Below are positions 18,275 to 27,854 of a DNA stretch of 64,000 nt, in pieces (the first letter of the stretch is position 1; the number at the start of each line of letters is the position of its first letter). Position numbers and translations under genes: made by a program. This DNA is from an uncultured Paracoccaceae bacterium (GTDB lineage: Bacteria; Pseudomonadota; Alphaproteobacteria; Rhodobacterales; Rhodobacteraceae), in contig CANLNT010000002.1 of assembly GCA_947492825.1 (NCBI GenBank), forward strand, positions 504,501 through 568,500, in the 5' to 3' direction. The notes under the pieces are model-generated. The model was not told where the DNA came from and searched no databases. It saw only the letters and a list, made by a program, of their open reading frames with translations.

Positions 18275-19827
18275 TGTCGAAGGACGACGACAAGACAGTC
18301 TTCGGGGGTAAGCTGCCGCAGCAGCCTGCCCAACCACCGCGCGCGGCACCCACAGGTCCGTCAGCGGACCGGACGGTAATTGGTGGCGCATTGCCGCCGC
18401 AACGGCCTGGACAGGCCGGGATCGGTGCGCCTGCGTCTTCGCCGCAAGATGGGAACACCTGGCTGGGTGGTGCCTTGCCACCTGCGTCCCAGCCCGCGCC
18501 ACCGGGGCAAGCACCCGGCGCTCAGCAGCAGGGATTTTTTCCTGATGTGCCATCGGGGCAACCCGAAGCGCCGCAAGGGCTTCAGACGCCGCGCATCGCG
18601 CTGGAAGAGGCTTTGCGCGCGACAGGGCTGGGCAAGGGTGGACCGACGAATCCGTTGTTGGCTGCAGCGGCCAATTTGCTGATCTTGTTTGGACGTCTAC
18701 GCACCGGCATGGTCGAAATGCAGGCAGAGCCGCTGATGAACCATGTGGTGCGCGAAATTGAGGCCTATGAACGCAACGCTGTGCAAGAGGGCGCAGACCC
18801 GCAAGAGGCGCAAATTGGCACCTATGTGTTGTGCGGCACGGCGGATGACATTGTGCAAAATCTGCCCGGCACCGACAAAGGCACTTGGCTGCAATACTCA
18901 ATGGTCGCGCGATTTTTTCAAAAGCGCGACTCCGGTGTAGGGTTCTTTCAAGAGGCTGAAAAAGCCATGCAGGCCCCGGCCCAACGTTATGGCTTGCTGG
19001 AACTGATGCTGGTCTGCCTGTCGCTGGGGTTTGAGGGGCAGTACCGCACAATGCCGAATGGTGCCGTGGAACTGGCCCGTATCAGGTCGGCGATCTACGA
19101 AACATTGCGCCGGGTGAAGCCGCGCCCGGATGAAGATATTGCCGTCAACTGGCAGGCCGTGCCGATGGCCGCGAAGAAACGGTTGGGCGGGTTGCCCATG
19201 TGGGTCGCGGCGAGCATTGCGGGCGTTCTGGTCGTCGCGGGCTATGCAGGCATGTCCACCTATATCAACCGCGAAGGCGGGGCGTTGGCGACACAGCTTT
19301 TCCGGATGCATCCCAACGCCGCCAACATCAGTCTGGTCCGCAAGGCCCCGGTGCAGGCCTTTGTGGCGCCCGTGGATACAACGCAGCTGGACCGCATTCG
19401 CGTCTCGTTGGCAGATCAACTGGCTGACGGGACGGTTGAGATCGGTGAGAAGGGCGCATTCATTTATATTCGCGTCGGCAACACGCTGTTGTTCCGGTCA
19501 GGCAGCGCAACGGTCAGGCCAGAGTTTGCAGAGCTGGCGAGCCAGATCGTTGATACGCTGAATGCCGAACAGGGCCCGGTCCGGGTGCTGGGATATACCG
19601 ATGATATTCAACCGTCGGGCCGCGGGCTTTACAAGACCAACCTAGATTTATCCGTCGGACGTGCCGCTGCCGTCAAGGACGTGTTGGATGACCTTATGAC
19701 AGACCCTGACCGGCTCAGCATCGAGGGCCGGGGCGAAGCGGATCCGATTGCCGACAATGCTACCGCAGAGGGGCGTGCATTGAACCGTCGGGTTGAAATC
19801 ATGCTGGCAAAAGAGGGCACGTTTTGA
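18274..19827 (+). CDS. tssL: T6SS membrane protein TssL with C-terminal OmpA-like domain
   Basis: The 517-residue protein has three parts. A Pro-rich cytosolic N-terminus of about 100 residues carries threonine motifs (DDKTVFGG, ADRTVIGG). The DotU/IcmH-type domain with NPLLAAAANLLILFGRLR follows, with a membrane segment at about 309-327. A periplasmic OmpA/MotB-like peptidoglycan-binding domain occupies about 405-513 (LLFRSGSATV, GYTDD, GRAAAVKD, LNRRVEI). TssL with TssM forms the trans-envelope complex. The fused OmpA domain anchors it to peptidoglycan, a feature of systems that lack TssJ. In Agrobacterium the TssL N-terminus is phosphorylated on Thr by PpkA and then bound by Fha, and the motifs here suggest the same. 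Confidence 0.95.
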   Translation: MSKDDDKTVFGGKLPQQPAQPPRAAPTGPSADRTVIGGALPPQRPGQAGIGAPASSPQDGNTWLGGALPPASQPAPPGQAPGAQQQGFFPDVPSGQPEAPQGLQTPRIALEEALRATGLGKGGPTNPLLAAAANLLILFGRLRTGMVEMQAEPLMNHVVREIEAYERNAVQEGADPQEAQIGTYVLCGTADDIVQNLPGTDKGTWLQYSMVARFFQKRDSGVGFFQEAEKAMQAPAQRYGLLELMLVCLSLGFEGQYRTMPNGAVELARIRSAIYETLRRVKPRPDEDIAVNWQAVPMAAKKRLGGLPMWVAASIAGVLVVAGYAGMSTYINREGGALATQLFRMHPNAANISLVRKAPVQAFVAPVDTTQLDRIRVSLADQLADGTVEIGEKGAFIYIRVGNTLLFRSGSATVRPEFAELASQIVDTLNAEQGPVRVLGYTDDIQPSGRGLYKTNLDLSVGRAAAVKDVLDDLMTDPDRLSIEGRGEADPIADNATAEGRALNRRVEIMLAKEGTF

Positions 19828-22800
19828 GGTTTTCGGTCCTTTTCCGCTTTCTGAAATGGAAGCCGTGGATGCGCATCCCGCTGATCATCATCGGCATGAT
19901 CTGCCTGTGTCTGGCGATCTGGTTCGGCTTTGGCATGATCCCGTGGTGGCTGACCCAAGCGGTCTGGTTCCGCGCGACACTTATCGGCGTTTTGCTCGGC
20001 ATCATCCTACTTGTGCAAATCCTCAAGTGGCGCAAGCGCCGCAAGCTGGCCAAGGAAATGGAAGAAGAGCTGGTCAAAGAACCAGCCGGCGATGGCAATG
20101 TTCTGGCCGAAAAGATGAATTCGGCCCTTGCGCGGCTGAAAAAGTCGGGCGGGGCTACGTATCTCTATGATCTGCCTTGGTACATCATTATTGGCCCACC
20201 CGGTGCGGGTAAGACGACCGCGCTGAAAAACTCCGGCATCGAATTTCCTGTTGCGGGCGACGAAGACGGCGGCATGGAAGGGTTCGGCGGCACCCGGTAT
20301 TGCGACTGGTGGTTCGCCGAAGATGCGATCTTGATCGACACCGCCGGGCGTTACACCACCCAAGACAGCGATGCCGAGGCCGACAGTGCAAGCTGGACGT
20401 CGTTCCTGCAATTGCTCAAGCGTTCGCGCCCAAATCAGCCGATCAATGGCGTGATGTTGGCGTTTTCCGCCGAGGATATGATGACCTCGACCGACGAGCA
20501 GCTGACAGAGCATGCCAACATCGTGCGCGACCGTCTCGCGGAACTGCACGAAGCGCTGCGCGTTGATTTTCCGGTCTATGTTCTGTTCACGAAGGCGGAC
20601 CTAATCAGCGGGTTCCGCGAGTATTTCAGCAGCTTCAGCCAGCACCGCCGCAAGGCGGTTTGGGGCGTGACGTTCCAGACCAAGGATCGCACGGCGCAGA
20701 CACATGACGATGTTGGCCCCGAATTCGACAAGCTGGTCAGCCGCCTTTCGGACGAGCTAATTGACCGCTTGTCCGAGGAACCCGATGGCATCAGCCGGGT
20801 CGCGATTTTTGGCTTGCCCGGTCAGATGGCGCTGATGCGCGAAAATGTCAGCGAGTTTTTGCGCCGGGTCTTTGCGCCGTCCAAGCACAAGACAAATGCG
20901 ATCCTGCGCGGGTTCTACTTTACCTCTGGCACGCAAGAGGGCACGCCAATCGATCAGGTGCTGGGCGCGATGGCCCAGACTGAAAACGCCAGCGGCGCAT
21001 TTGCGCCGTCTTTCATGTCCGGACAGGGCAAATCGTTCTTCATCCACGATCTGCTGAAACGTGTCATCTTTGAAGAACGCGACTGGGTCAGTCATGACGC
21101 CCGCGCTGTGCGCCGCACGGCGATTTTGCGCACCTTGGGCTTCTCTGCCATTTCACTTGCGACCGTCGGCCTTTTGGCGGTGTTTGGGTTCAGTTTCTGG
21201 CAGAATTACAACCTGCTGGGCAACGCCGAAGAGGAAACCGGCAAGTACGCCCGTGCCGCCCAAGATGAAATTGCCCGGACCGAAATTGACGATCCGGGGT
21301 TGGAGCCGATCTTGCCGTATCTTGACCAACTTCGTGACATGCCGGCGGGTTACGGTGTCGCGACAGAGCCGACATTCTGGGAAGGTCTGGGGTTGGGGCA
21401 GCGCGAACGGCTGAGTGTCGCGTCCGACAGTGCCTATGCCGATGCGCTGGAACAGATGCTGCGGCCCCGTCTTATCCTTGATCTTGAAACGCAACTGCCG
21501 CAGATCCGCGCCGCTGGTGAGCCCGCCCAGATCTATCGCGCGCTCAAGGTCTATATGCTGCTGGGTGGTCAGGCACCGCAGTCTGACGACGCAGCAGTCA
21601 AAGCCTGGTTCGAGGGTATTTGGCGGGAACAGTTTTCCAGCGCGTTTGAGGTCAACCAGCGCGATGCGCTGAACGCCCATCTGGATGCGATGCTGAAACT
21701 GGATGACACGCGCGACATTCAGGTTGAGATCGACACCGAAACCGTGAACGCAGCAAGGTCCGCAATCGTGCAAATGTCGCTGGCCGATCAGGCCTATGCG
21801 CTGATCACTGACCGCGCCAGCACCGCAGGGCTAGTCGACTTCAATTTGGTCCAGGCCACCGGCAATGACGCCAATCTGGTGTTCATCACCGAGGACGGTT
21901 CTGATTTGTCGACGGTAGGTGTGCCGGGGCTATATACCTACGAAGGCTATTGGTCGTTCTTCTTTGACCAGCTGCTGGATGTCCGCGACGCGCTGGAGCG
22001 TGACAAATGGGTGCTGGGCGATCAAGCCGATCTGGTGAATTTCGACAACCAGATGCGCGGCCTCGATCAGGCATTGCAGTCCCGGTATGGGCAGGATTTC
22101 CGTGACGCCTGGTACACGATGTTCGGCAATATCAAGCTGGCCAATATGTCCGCGGACAAGCCGCAGTATGACATTCTTGCTGCCGCGTCTGCGCCATTCT
22201 CTTCGCCGATCCTGAAGCTGGTCGAGGCGGTGGATGGCGAAACCCAGTTGATGCGGGAATTGGAACGGATTGCCGCCGCTGCAGAAGAAGCAGAGGCCGC
22301 GGCATCAGGTGGTGCCGCAGGTGTGGCTGGAACGCTGGGCAATGTGTTCCTTGATGGTGCGCGCCGCCGTTCGGATCGCGCAGGCAAGGTGCTGCTGGAT
22401 GCAGCGCGCGACGAAAAAAATCAGAACCGTGTCAGCGGATCTGCCGATGGGCCACTCCGCCCGGTGGAACGCATACAGGAACAGTTCCGCGACTGGCATG
22501 TAATGCTGGAAGGTGCTGAGGGACAGCGTCCGATTGATATCGTACTGGCTGACCTTGCGGCGATCCGCGACAACCTGCGGCTTGCATCCTCGAACCCAGG
22601 TCAATCTGCGGCCCTTCTTCCGCAACTCTTGTCCAACCTGACACGCAACAATTCACGTCTGCCCGGCGACTTGCGCGCGTTTGTGAACGACGCCGAAAAG
22701 GATTTCCGCAACGAAGCCTCTGACGCGACACTGGCCGAAATGAATCGCGCGCTGACCAATGAGATCGCGTTCACCTGCCGTGAAGAGATCGCGTCATTCT

Positions 22801-23426
22801 TCCCCTTTGCCGACACCCCGCGCCAATTGCCGCCCGGCACCTTTGGCCAGTTCTTTGGGCCCGGGGGCGCGATGGATCGCTATTTCAACACTTATCTGGC
22901 CCCGCATGTGATCCGCACAGGTGACGGGTTATCGGTAGATCCCAACAGCCCGCTGGCTGATCGAATCTCGCCTGCGACCTTGCGGCAATTCGATCGGGCG
23001 GAAAAAATTCGCCGCGCCTTTTTTGCCGCAGGCACGCCCGCGCCAGAGGTCAAGATCACCGTGCGGCATGTGGGCAACCACGCCTCGGTCGAACAAGCGC
23101 AATTGGACATCAACAGCTCTATCATGCTGTCGCGTACCGGTGATCCGGCCAAGGCCTTTGATTGGCCCGGTGCCGGTGGGTCTGCCACGATCCTGCTGTT
23201 CCCTTCGCTTGACCGGACTTCTGCCGTTGGGTTCCAGGATGGGCCATGGGCGATTTTGCGGTTGATGAAGCGGGCCGCGTCCATTCAGGACAATGGCGGG
23301 CAACAGCGTTTGACGTTTAACATTGGCGGCCGGTCGATCAGCTATGACTTTGGCTTTAGTGCCGCGACCAACCCCTTCACCATGCCAGAACTGTCGGCAT
23401 TCAGCTGCCCTCAGAGCCTGGATTGA
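19824..23426 (+). CDS. tssM: T6SS inner-membrane protein TssM (IcmF)
   Basis: This 1200-residue protein is the central membrane-complex component. It has N-terminal transmembrane segments (IPLIIIGMICLCLAIWFGF and the following hydrophobic stretch). A cytosolic NTPase-like domain has a Walker A motif GPPGAGKTTALKNSG near residues 122-136 and an intact DTAGRY. A third membrane segment lies near residues 440-460 and a large periplasmic C-terminal part follows, including the IcmF-related and DUF1215-like regions. The frame starts at a TTG overlapping the tssL stop by 4 bp; the ATG at 19869 (MRIPL) is an alternative. Length is standard. No outer-membrane lipoprotein partner TssJ is encoded anywhere in the window. 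Confidence 0.95.
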   Translation: MRFSVLFRFLKWKPWMRIPLIIIGMICLCLAIWFGFGMIPWWLTQAVWFRATLIGVLLGIILLVQILKWRKRRKLAKEMEEELVKEPAGDGNVLAEKMNSALARLKKSGGATYLYDLPWYIIIGPPGAGKTTALKNSGIEFPVAGDEDGGMEGFGGTRYCDWWFAEDAILIDTAGRYTTQDSDAEADSASWTSFLQLLKRSRPNQPINGVMLAFSAEDMMTSTDEQLTEHANIVRDRLAELHEALRVDFPVYVLFTKADLISGFREYFSSFSQHRRKAVWGVTFQTKDRTAQTHDDVGPEFDKLVSRLSDELIDRLSEEPDGISRVAIFGLPGQMALMRENVSEFLRRVFAPSKHKTNAILRGFYFTSGTQEGTPIDQVLGAMAQTENASGAFAPSFMSGQGKSFFIHDLLKRVIFEERDWVSHDARAVRRTAILRTLGFSAISLATVGLLAVFGFSFWQNYNLLGNAEEETGKYARAAQDEIARTEIDDPGLEPILPYLDQLRDMPAGYGVATEPTFWEGLGLGQRERLSVASDSAYADALEQMLRPRLILDLETQLPQIRAAGEPAQIYRALKVYMLLGGQAPQSDDAAVKAWFEGIWREQFSSAFEVNQRDALNAHLDAMLKLDDTRDIQVEIDTETVNAARSAIVQMSLADQAYALITDRASTAGLVDFNLVQATGNDANLVFITEDGSDLSTVGVPGLYTYEGYWSFFFDQLLDVRDALERDKWVLGDQADLVNFDNQMRGLDQALQSRYGQDFRDAWYTMFGNIKLANMSADKPQYDILAAASAPFSSPILKLVEAVDGETQLMRELERIAAAAEEAEAAASGGAAGVAGTLGNVFLDGARRRSDRAGKVLLDAARDEKNQNRVSGSADGPLRPVERIQEQFRDWHVMLEGAEGQRPIDIVLADLAAIRDNLRLASSNPGQSAALLPQLLSNLTRNNSRLPGDLRAFVNDAEKDFRNEASDATLAEMNRALTNEIAFTCREEIASFFPFADTPRQLPPGTFGQFFGPGGAMDRYFNTYLAPHVIRTGDGLSVDPNSPLADRISPATLRQFDRAEKIRRAFFAAGTPAPEVKITVRHVGNHASVEQAQLDINSSIMLSRTGDPAKAFDWPGAGGSATILLFPSLDRTSAVGFQDGPWAILRLMKRAASIQDNGGQQRLTFNIGGRSISYDFGFSAATNPFTMPELSAFSCPQSLD

Positions 23427-23430
23427 TGCG

Positions 23431-24264
23431 ATGACCGAGGATCAGTTCACAGACACCAGCCCAAGCGTCGCTGTTGGCCTCTACGGCAAGCACCCGGCCT
23501 TTGGTGATTTTGTCACGAACGGTCTGCCTGAAACGGCGCAGGCCACGCTCGAAAAGTGGCTGCACCATGTGATGCCCGCAATCCGTGATGGTTGGGGTGA
23601 TGGATGGGGTGACTTGTTTGATGCCAGCCCGCCAATCCGGTTCTGGTTTGGTGGCGCGCTGGTGGATGAGGTCGGCCCAATCCTTGGCGTCATGGCCCCA
23701 TCGCGCGACACCGTAGGGCGCCGGTTTCCGCTTGCTGCAGCGGTTGTCGGGTCAGATCAGCCTGCCCCGGTGCATGGCAGCGATCAGGCGATTTACGTGG
23801 CTTTGACCGATGCCATGCGCAGTTTTACCCGCGACAGCGACACAGGTGCCAGCGATTATACCGCCCATGTTCAGGCGGCTGTTGCCCCTGTGCTGCCCGG
23901 CCCCGCCACCCCGATAGAGCCAGACTTCTGGGCCGCGCGGGGCGATGGCAATTTGCAGCGACTTTGGGGCGATGTGGCAGAGGTTGATCACAACCGCGCC
24001 GCTGCGGCACGCAGCTATCTGTGGTGCGAAGGCCCGGGCGGTGCGGCTGTGCACGTGACGCGGGGCTTGCCGGATGCCCCTGTGCTTGCGTGGCTGATGA
24101 CGGATGCCGTGCGGGCAACCGCGCCTGCGGCCGTGCCAATGCCTACGCTTGATGATGATGATCGGGGCGCGCCCGCAGCGCCCGAAACCGATAGAACTGT
24201 GCCGCCTGCGGCTGACAATGAAAACACCGTCTCGCCGGTTGATATGCCACAGATGACGGATTGA
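23431..24264 (+). CDS. tagF: T6SS-associated protein TagF (ImpM family)
   Basis: TagF is a cytoplasmic post-translational repressor of T6SS assembly; in other bacteria it acts on Fha. The 277-residue protein starts with the family signature GLYGKHPAFGDFVTNGLP at residues 11-28, and IRFWFGGALV and VMAPSRDTVGRRFPL follow. The ATG at 23431 is chosen because it lies 4 bp after the tssM stop and just ahead of this signature. The C-terminal 40 residues are an acidic, probably disordered tail with ETDRTVPP and NENTVSP. These DRTV-type threonine motifs recur in TssL and PpkA, which points to a shared kinase/FHA circuit. Confidence 0.92.
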   Translation: MTEDQFTDTSPSVAVGLYGKHPAFGDFVTNGLPETAQATLEKWLHHVMPAIRDGWGDGWGDLFDASPPIRFWFGGALVDEVGPILGVMAPSRDTVGRRFPLAAAVVGSDQPAPVHGSDQAIYVALTDAMRSFTRDSDTGASDYTAHVQAAVAPVLPGPATPIEPDFWAARGDGNLQRLWGDVAEVDHNRAAAARSYLWCEGPGGAAVHVTRGLPDAPVLAWLMTDAVRATAPAAVPMPTLDDDDRGAPAAPETDRTVPPAADNENTVSPVDMPQMTD

Positions 24265-24274
24265 GGGGCACTTG

Positions 24275-25021
24275 ATGCAGACCGAATATTTCCTTTTTGA
24301 AACGGGTGCTGCGACCGATACCGGGCGCGTCCGTGACCACAATGAGGACAGCTATTTTGTCCGGCCAGAGTCCGGTGTCTGGGTTGTGGCTGACGGCATG
24401 GGCGGCCATGATGCGGGCGATTTTGCCAGCCAGACCATCACCGGAGAGATGGAGACCGTCGGTTTTTCCATTTCCGCAGGCGACCTTCAGGCCCGGTTCA
24501 TGGAACGTTTGGGCCGCGCGCATCACAAGATTGGCGATCATGCCATCAGCCTTGGTGGCGGCACCGTGGGGGCGACGCTAGTGGCGCTTTTGGTCTATGA
24601 AGAAAGCTATGCCTGTATCTGGTCCGGGGATAGCCGGATCTATCGGTTGCGCAATGGAACGCTGGAACAGCTGACCCGCGATCATACCGAGGTGCGCGAG
24701 CTGCTGGACGCGGGCATGATCAGCAGTGATGAGGCCGAAAACTGGCCCCGCAAAAACGTGATCACCCGCGCCATCGGCGTATCAGAGGAACCAAACTGTG
24801 ATGTCGTCAGCGGGGAAATCCGGCAAGGAGACATGTTCCTTTTGTGCTCTGACGGGTTGACGGAACATAACAGCGACGAAGATATCGCGGAGGCGCTCAA
24901 GCGCGGGCAAACGGCGCAGTCCGTGTGCAATGATCTGATCGCCCAGACGCTTGATCGCGGTGCAAAAGACAATGTGACAGCAGTGGTCGTGCGGTGTTTG
25001 CCGCCCGAGCCGTTCTTTTAG
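24275..25021 (+). CDS. pppA: PP2C-type Ser/Thr phosphatase PppA
   Basis: This 248-residue protein reverses PpkA phosphorylation in the T6SS threonine-phosphorylation switch. PP2C motifs are in order: GRVRDHNEDS near residue 16, VVADGMGGHDAG, GGGTVGATLV, WSGDSRIYRL, LLCSDGLTEH and KDNVTAVVV. The metal-binding aspartates in these motifs are all present, so it should be active. ATG 24275 is preferred over the TTG one codon upstream, and GAGGGG precedes it. It lies between tagF and ppkA with short gaps, within one operon. Confidence 0.94.
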   Translation: MQTEYFLFETGAATDTGRVRDHNEDSYFVRPESGVWVVADGMGGHDAGDFASQTITGEMETVGFSISAGDLQARFMERLGRAHHKIGDHAISLGGGTVGATLVALLVYEESYACIWSGDSRIYRLRNGTLEQLTRDHTEVRELLDAGMISSDEAENWPRKNVITRAIGVSEEPNCDVVSGEIRQGDMFLLCSDGLTEHNSDEDIAEALKRGQTAQSVCNDLIAQTLDRGAKDNVTAVVVRCLPPEPFF

Positions 25022-25035
25022 GCGGAGGGTGCGTG

Positions 25036-27771
25036 ATGCAAGACGAAACACCTGATCCCGACAAAACGCTGCCACCAAAGAGTGACGCGGAAGAGGCGAT
25101 TTCGCCGCCGCCAGCTGATCCTGACCGGACAGTGATTGCAGGCGCGGCCCTGCCGCCTGCGGATGATGACCGAACAGTAATTGAACCGATCGCTGATGCA
25201 GCACCTGCGGATGATCGCACGCAGATTGTGACAGACACACCTACGCCGGAAGAGGAAGACCGCACGCAGATTATTGCGGATGCACCTGCGGCTGTCGCGC
25301 CCCCTTCGGCAGAAGCATTGCCCGAAGATCCGGCATCGGAAGAGGCTGTCTCGAACCCGCCCACTAGCCTGCCGCCAGTGGCAGAGGACAGTGGCATCTC
25401 GACCCCGCCAGTCACCGCAGCACCCGTTGCAGAGGCGGACAGCGGCATCGCTTCGCCTCCAAAAACTGAAGCGCCAGCAGAGGGTCAAAGTGACCTCGCC
25501 TCGCCGCCCAAGACCGAAGCACCGGCAGAGGGTGAAAGTGGCCTCGCCTCTCCACCCAAGACAGAGGCAACGGCAGAAGGTGAAACGGGGATTTCTAGCC
25601 CGCCTGTGCCAGAGGATGTTAGCCCAACGGACGAAGGCATCGCGACGCCACCCGAAGCAGCGGCACCTGTGGAAGAGCCAAGTGGCGTGTCGACGCCACC
25701 GCCGGTCGTGGCCGCAGCGGTCGCAGAACCAGAGCTTGAAGAACCCGCAGAGTCGCCGAAAGAGCCGTCGATTGCGCCACCGCCTGACGATCTGTCCGAC
25801 GCGCCAATTGACGCGCCGACCCCTCCCAAGGACGCCGTGCCAGTCGGCACGATGATCAACAACAACTACGAGATCAAAGAGTTGATCAGCGCCGGTGGCA
25901 TGGGCGAAGTCTTTCGCGGGGTGAACGCCTTTACCGGCGATGCGGTGGCGATCAAGATCGTGCTGCAATCACTGGCCAATGACAGCAAGATCGCGGCCCT
26001 TTTCATGCGTGAAGCCAAGGTGCTTTGCGGCCTGTCTGACAATGCGATTGTGCGTTATTTCAACTTTGTCAAAGATGCGGACCTCGACCGGTTCTGCCTG
26101 ATCATGGAGTTCATCGACGGGGTGTCCCTGTCGGACTTTGTGCGTGACGAACGCCCCTTGACCGAAGACGAAGCGCGCGGGCTTCTGCGTCGCGTCGCGC
26201 GCGGTCTGGACCGGGCGCATCAGATGGATGTTGTGCACCGTGACCTGTCACCAGACAATGTGATGCTGCGTGATGGAAAGGTGTCAGAGGCCGTGCTAAT
26301 TGACTTTGGTATCGCCAAGTCGACCGAGATGGCCGAAAACACGTTGCACGGCCAATTGGCGGGCAAATTCAAGTACATCTCGCCTGAACAGCTGGGCCAC
26401 TTCGGCGGAGAGATCGGGCCGCGCACAGACATTTATGGCCTTGGTCTGTTGATGGCGGCTGCCCTGCGGGGCGAACCTTTGGATATGGGTGCCTCGGTCG
26501 TGGAAGCGGTAAATGCGCGACGGGAAATTCCGGACCTGAGCGACGTGCCAGATGGGCTGCGCCCGTTGCTGGCGCATATGCTGGAACCCGACCCGATCCA
26601 CCGTCCCGCACGGATGCTGGATGTGATCCGTTTGTTGGACCATCCCGCTGATATTCCTGAAAAATACGGCGGGGTCCGGCCTGTTGCAGATGGTCAAACC
26701 AATCCGCCCCAAGGGCAAGCCATGGCCGGGTTGCAGACGCCGGGACTGCGGCAACCGCCAACCCATTCGGGCCAGACCCAACAGCCCGCGACCTTGGGTG
26801 GGCAGAGCGTTGTTCCTGCAGCGGTTGACGCCACATCGGCAAGCCCCTTTGGCGGACCAACAGGCGTCGCACCAGGGACCTTTGCTCCGGGGATGACCGC
26901 ACCGCCTGCGACCTTCGCGCCGGGTCAAAATACGATGGCCGGTACACCGAAACGCCGCCGCGACAGCGACGGCGGCGGCGGTTTCCTGCGGTGGCTGATG
27001 ATCCTGGTGGTCATTGCCGGTTTGGGCGGATTTGTTGCGTGGCAACAAGGACTTATTCCGGATGACATGCTGCCGGAGGGTATGCGGCAGGCAGATGCGG
27101 GCGATACCAATACAGTCGAAGACCCCGTCACCTCTACACCGTCCGGGCCAATGACGCGCGCCAGCTTTCTGGCCAGCTATGAGGCAGGGCCCTGTTCCTA
27201 TGCCACGCGAATTGCGACAGGCCCCGAGGCTGGAGTTGTTGCGGCTTATGGAAACAACTTGGCCGGATTTGACGGGCTGGCGGACGACTTTGAGGCGGCA
27301 TTTGACAGTCGCCCAACAATCCGGACCAGCGCGGTGCCGGACACCCATTGTGCGGCTCTTGATCTGGGTCGAACGCTGCAACAGACCGAAGGTGCGCCAC
27401 CCATTTTGGTGTTGGATTCCAATGAGATGCAAAGCGGTGGTTCGATTGTTGGTCGGTTGAGTGACCGCCGCGGCCGCCCGGTTTGGCTGGTGCTGATTAC
27501 GGCAGCAGGCGGGGTCTATAACCTGACGGACCGGATGACCGAGGGGGCTGATGGAAGTGCCACGTTCAGCTTTGGCCTCAACAGCGATGGCAGCGGCGAA
27601 GCGCAGCCGCAGATGATCATGGCAGTCGCATCTGACGCGCCGCTGATCGCGGCAGCGGCGGCCAACAATGGGGCCCGTGCGTCGGATTTGCTGCCGCTGA
27701 TCGAGGCGGAAATCGCGGGTCGAGAGGGACGCGCCGGGGCCGCGATTGCGGTGTTTGATTTGCTGCCCTAG
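25036..27771 (+). CDS. ppkA: T6SS Ser/Thr protein kinase PpkA with periplasmic C-terminal domain
   Basis: The 911-residue protein starts at ATG 25036, preceded by GGCGGAGGG. Residues 1-270 are acidic and Pro-rich, with repeated DRTVI/DRTQI motifs and three 16-residue tandem repeats. The Hanks-type kinase domain spans about 275-535: glycine loop ISAGGMGEVF, VAIKIV, catalytic HRDLSPDN with His401 and Asp403, DFGIAK and ISPEQLG. A Pro/Gln-rich linker is followed by one membrane helix at about 650-670 and a periplasmic domain of about 210 residues with two Cys. PpkA triggers T6SS assembly through threonine phosphorylation and Fha. The periplasmic domain resembles that of the TonB-like protein encoded convergently next door, which suggests a shared ligand or partner. 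Confidence 0.93.
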   Translation: MQDETPDPDKTLPPKSDAEEAISPPPADPDRTVIAGAALPPADDDRTVIEPIADAAPADDRTQIVTDTPTPEEEDRTQIIADAPAAVAPPSAEALPEDPASEEAVSNPPTSLPPVAEDSGISTPPVTAAPVAEADSGIASPPKTEAPAEGQSDLASPPKTEAPAEGESGLASPPKTEATAEGETGISSPPVPEDVSPTDEGIATPPEAAAPVEEPSGVSTPPPVVAAAVAEPELEEPAESPKEPSIAPPPDDLSDAPIDAPTPPKDAVPVGTMINNNYEIKELISAGGMGEVFRGVNAFTGDAVAIKIVLQSLANDSKIAALFMREAKVLCGLSDNAIVRYFNFVKDADLDRFCLIMEFIDGVSLSDFVRDERPLTEDEARGLLRRVARGLDRAHQMDVVHRDLSPDNVMLRDGKVSEAVLIDFGIAKSTEMAENTLHGQLAGKFKYISPEQLGHFGGEIGPRTDIYGLGLLMAAALRGEPLDMGASVVEAVNARREIPDLSDVPDGLRPLLAHMLEPDPIHRPARMLDVIRLLDHPADIPEKYGGVRPVADGQTNPPQGQAMAGLQTPGLRQPPTHSGQTQQPATLGGQSVVPAAVDATSASPFGGPTGVAPGTFAPGMTAPPATFAPGQNTMAGTPKRRRDSDGGGGFLRWLMILVVIAGLGGFVAWQQGLIPDDMLPEGMRQADAGDTNTVEDPVTSTPSGPMTRASFLASYEAGPCSYATRIATGPEAGVVAAYGNNLAGFDGLADDFEAAFDSRPTIRTSAVPDTHCAALDLGRTLQQTEGAPPILVLDSNEMQSGGSIVGRLSDRRGRPVWLVLITAAGGVYNLTDRMTEGADGSATFSFGLNSDGSGEAQPQMIMAVASDAPLIAAAAANNGARASDLLPLIEAEIAGREGRAGAAIAVFDLLP
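25441..25584 (+). repeat. Three tandem 48-bp repeats in ppkA
   Basis: Three consecutive 48-bp units (25441, 25489 and 25537) each encode 16 residues of the form SGxASPPKTEAPAEGx. They are in frame and diverged at about a quarter of positions. They lengthen the disordered N-terminal tail of PpkA and are a likely site of copy-number variation between strains. Confidence 0.85.
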
Positions 27772-27831
27772 AGCAGGGCACAACTGATGCACATACCATG
27801 CACAAACCGTGCAGGTGCAAGTCCTGACAAG

Positions 27832-27854
27832 CGTTAACCGTACGGTGGTTAGCG
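27832..27854. terminator. Possible bidirectional hairpin between convergent genes
   Basis: CGTTAACC (27832-27839) and GGTTAGCG (27847-27854) pair with one G-T mismatch over 8 bp, between the convergent ppkA and TonB-like genes; the right arm covers the stop codon of the latter. No T run follows. Confidence 0.35.

Noticed and set aside
25441-25584. CRISPR-like spaced repeat
   Set aside because: The three 48-bp units are directly adjacent, in frame with ppkA and without spacers; they are coding repeats.
26296-27792. Open frame of 498 codons opposite ppkA
   Set aside because: Antisense shadow of a GC-rich gene with clear kinase motifs on the other strand.
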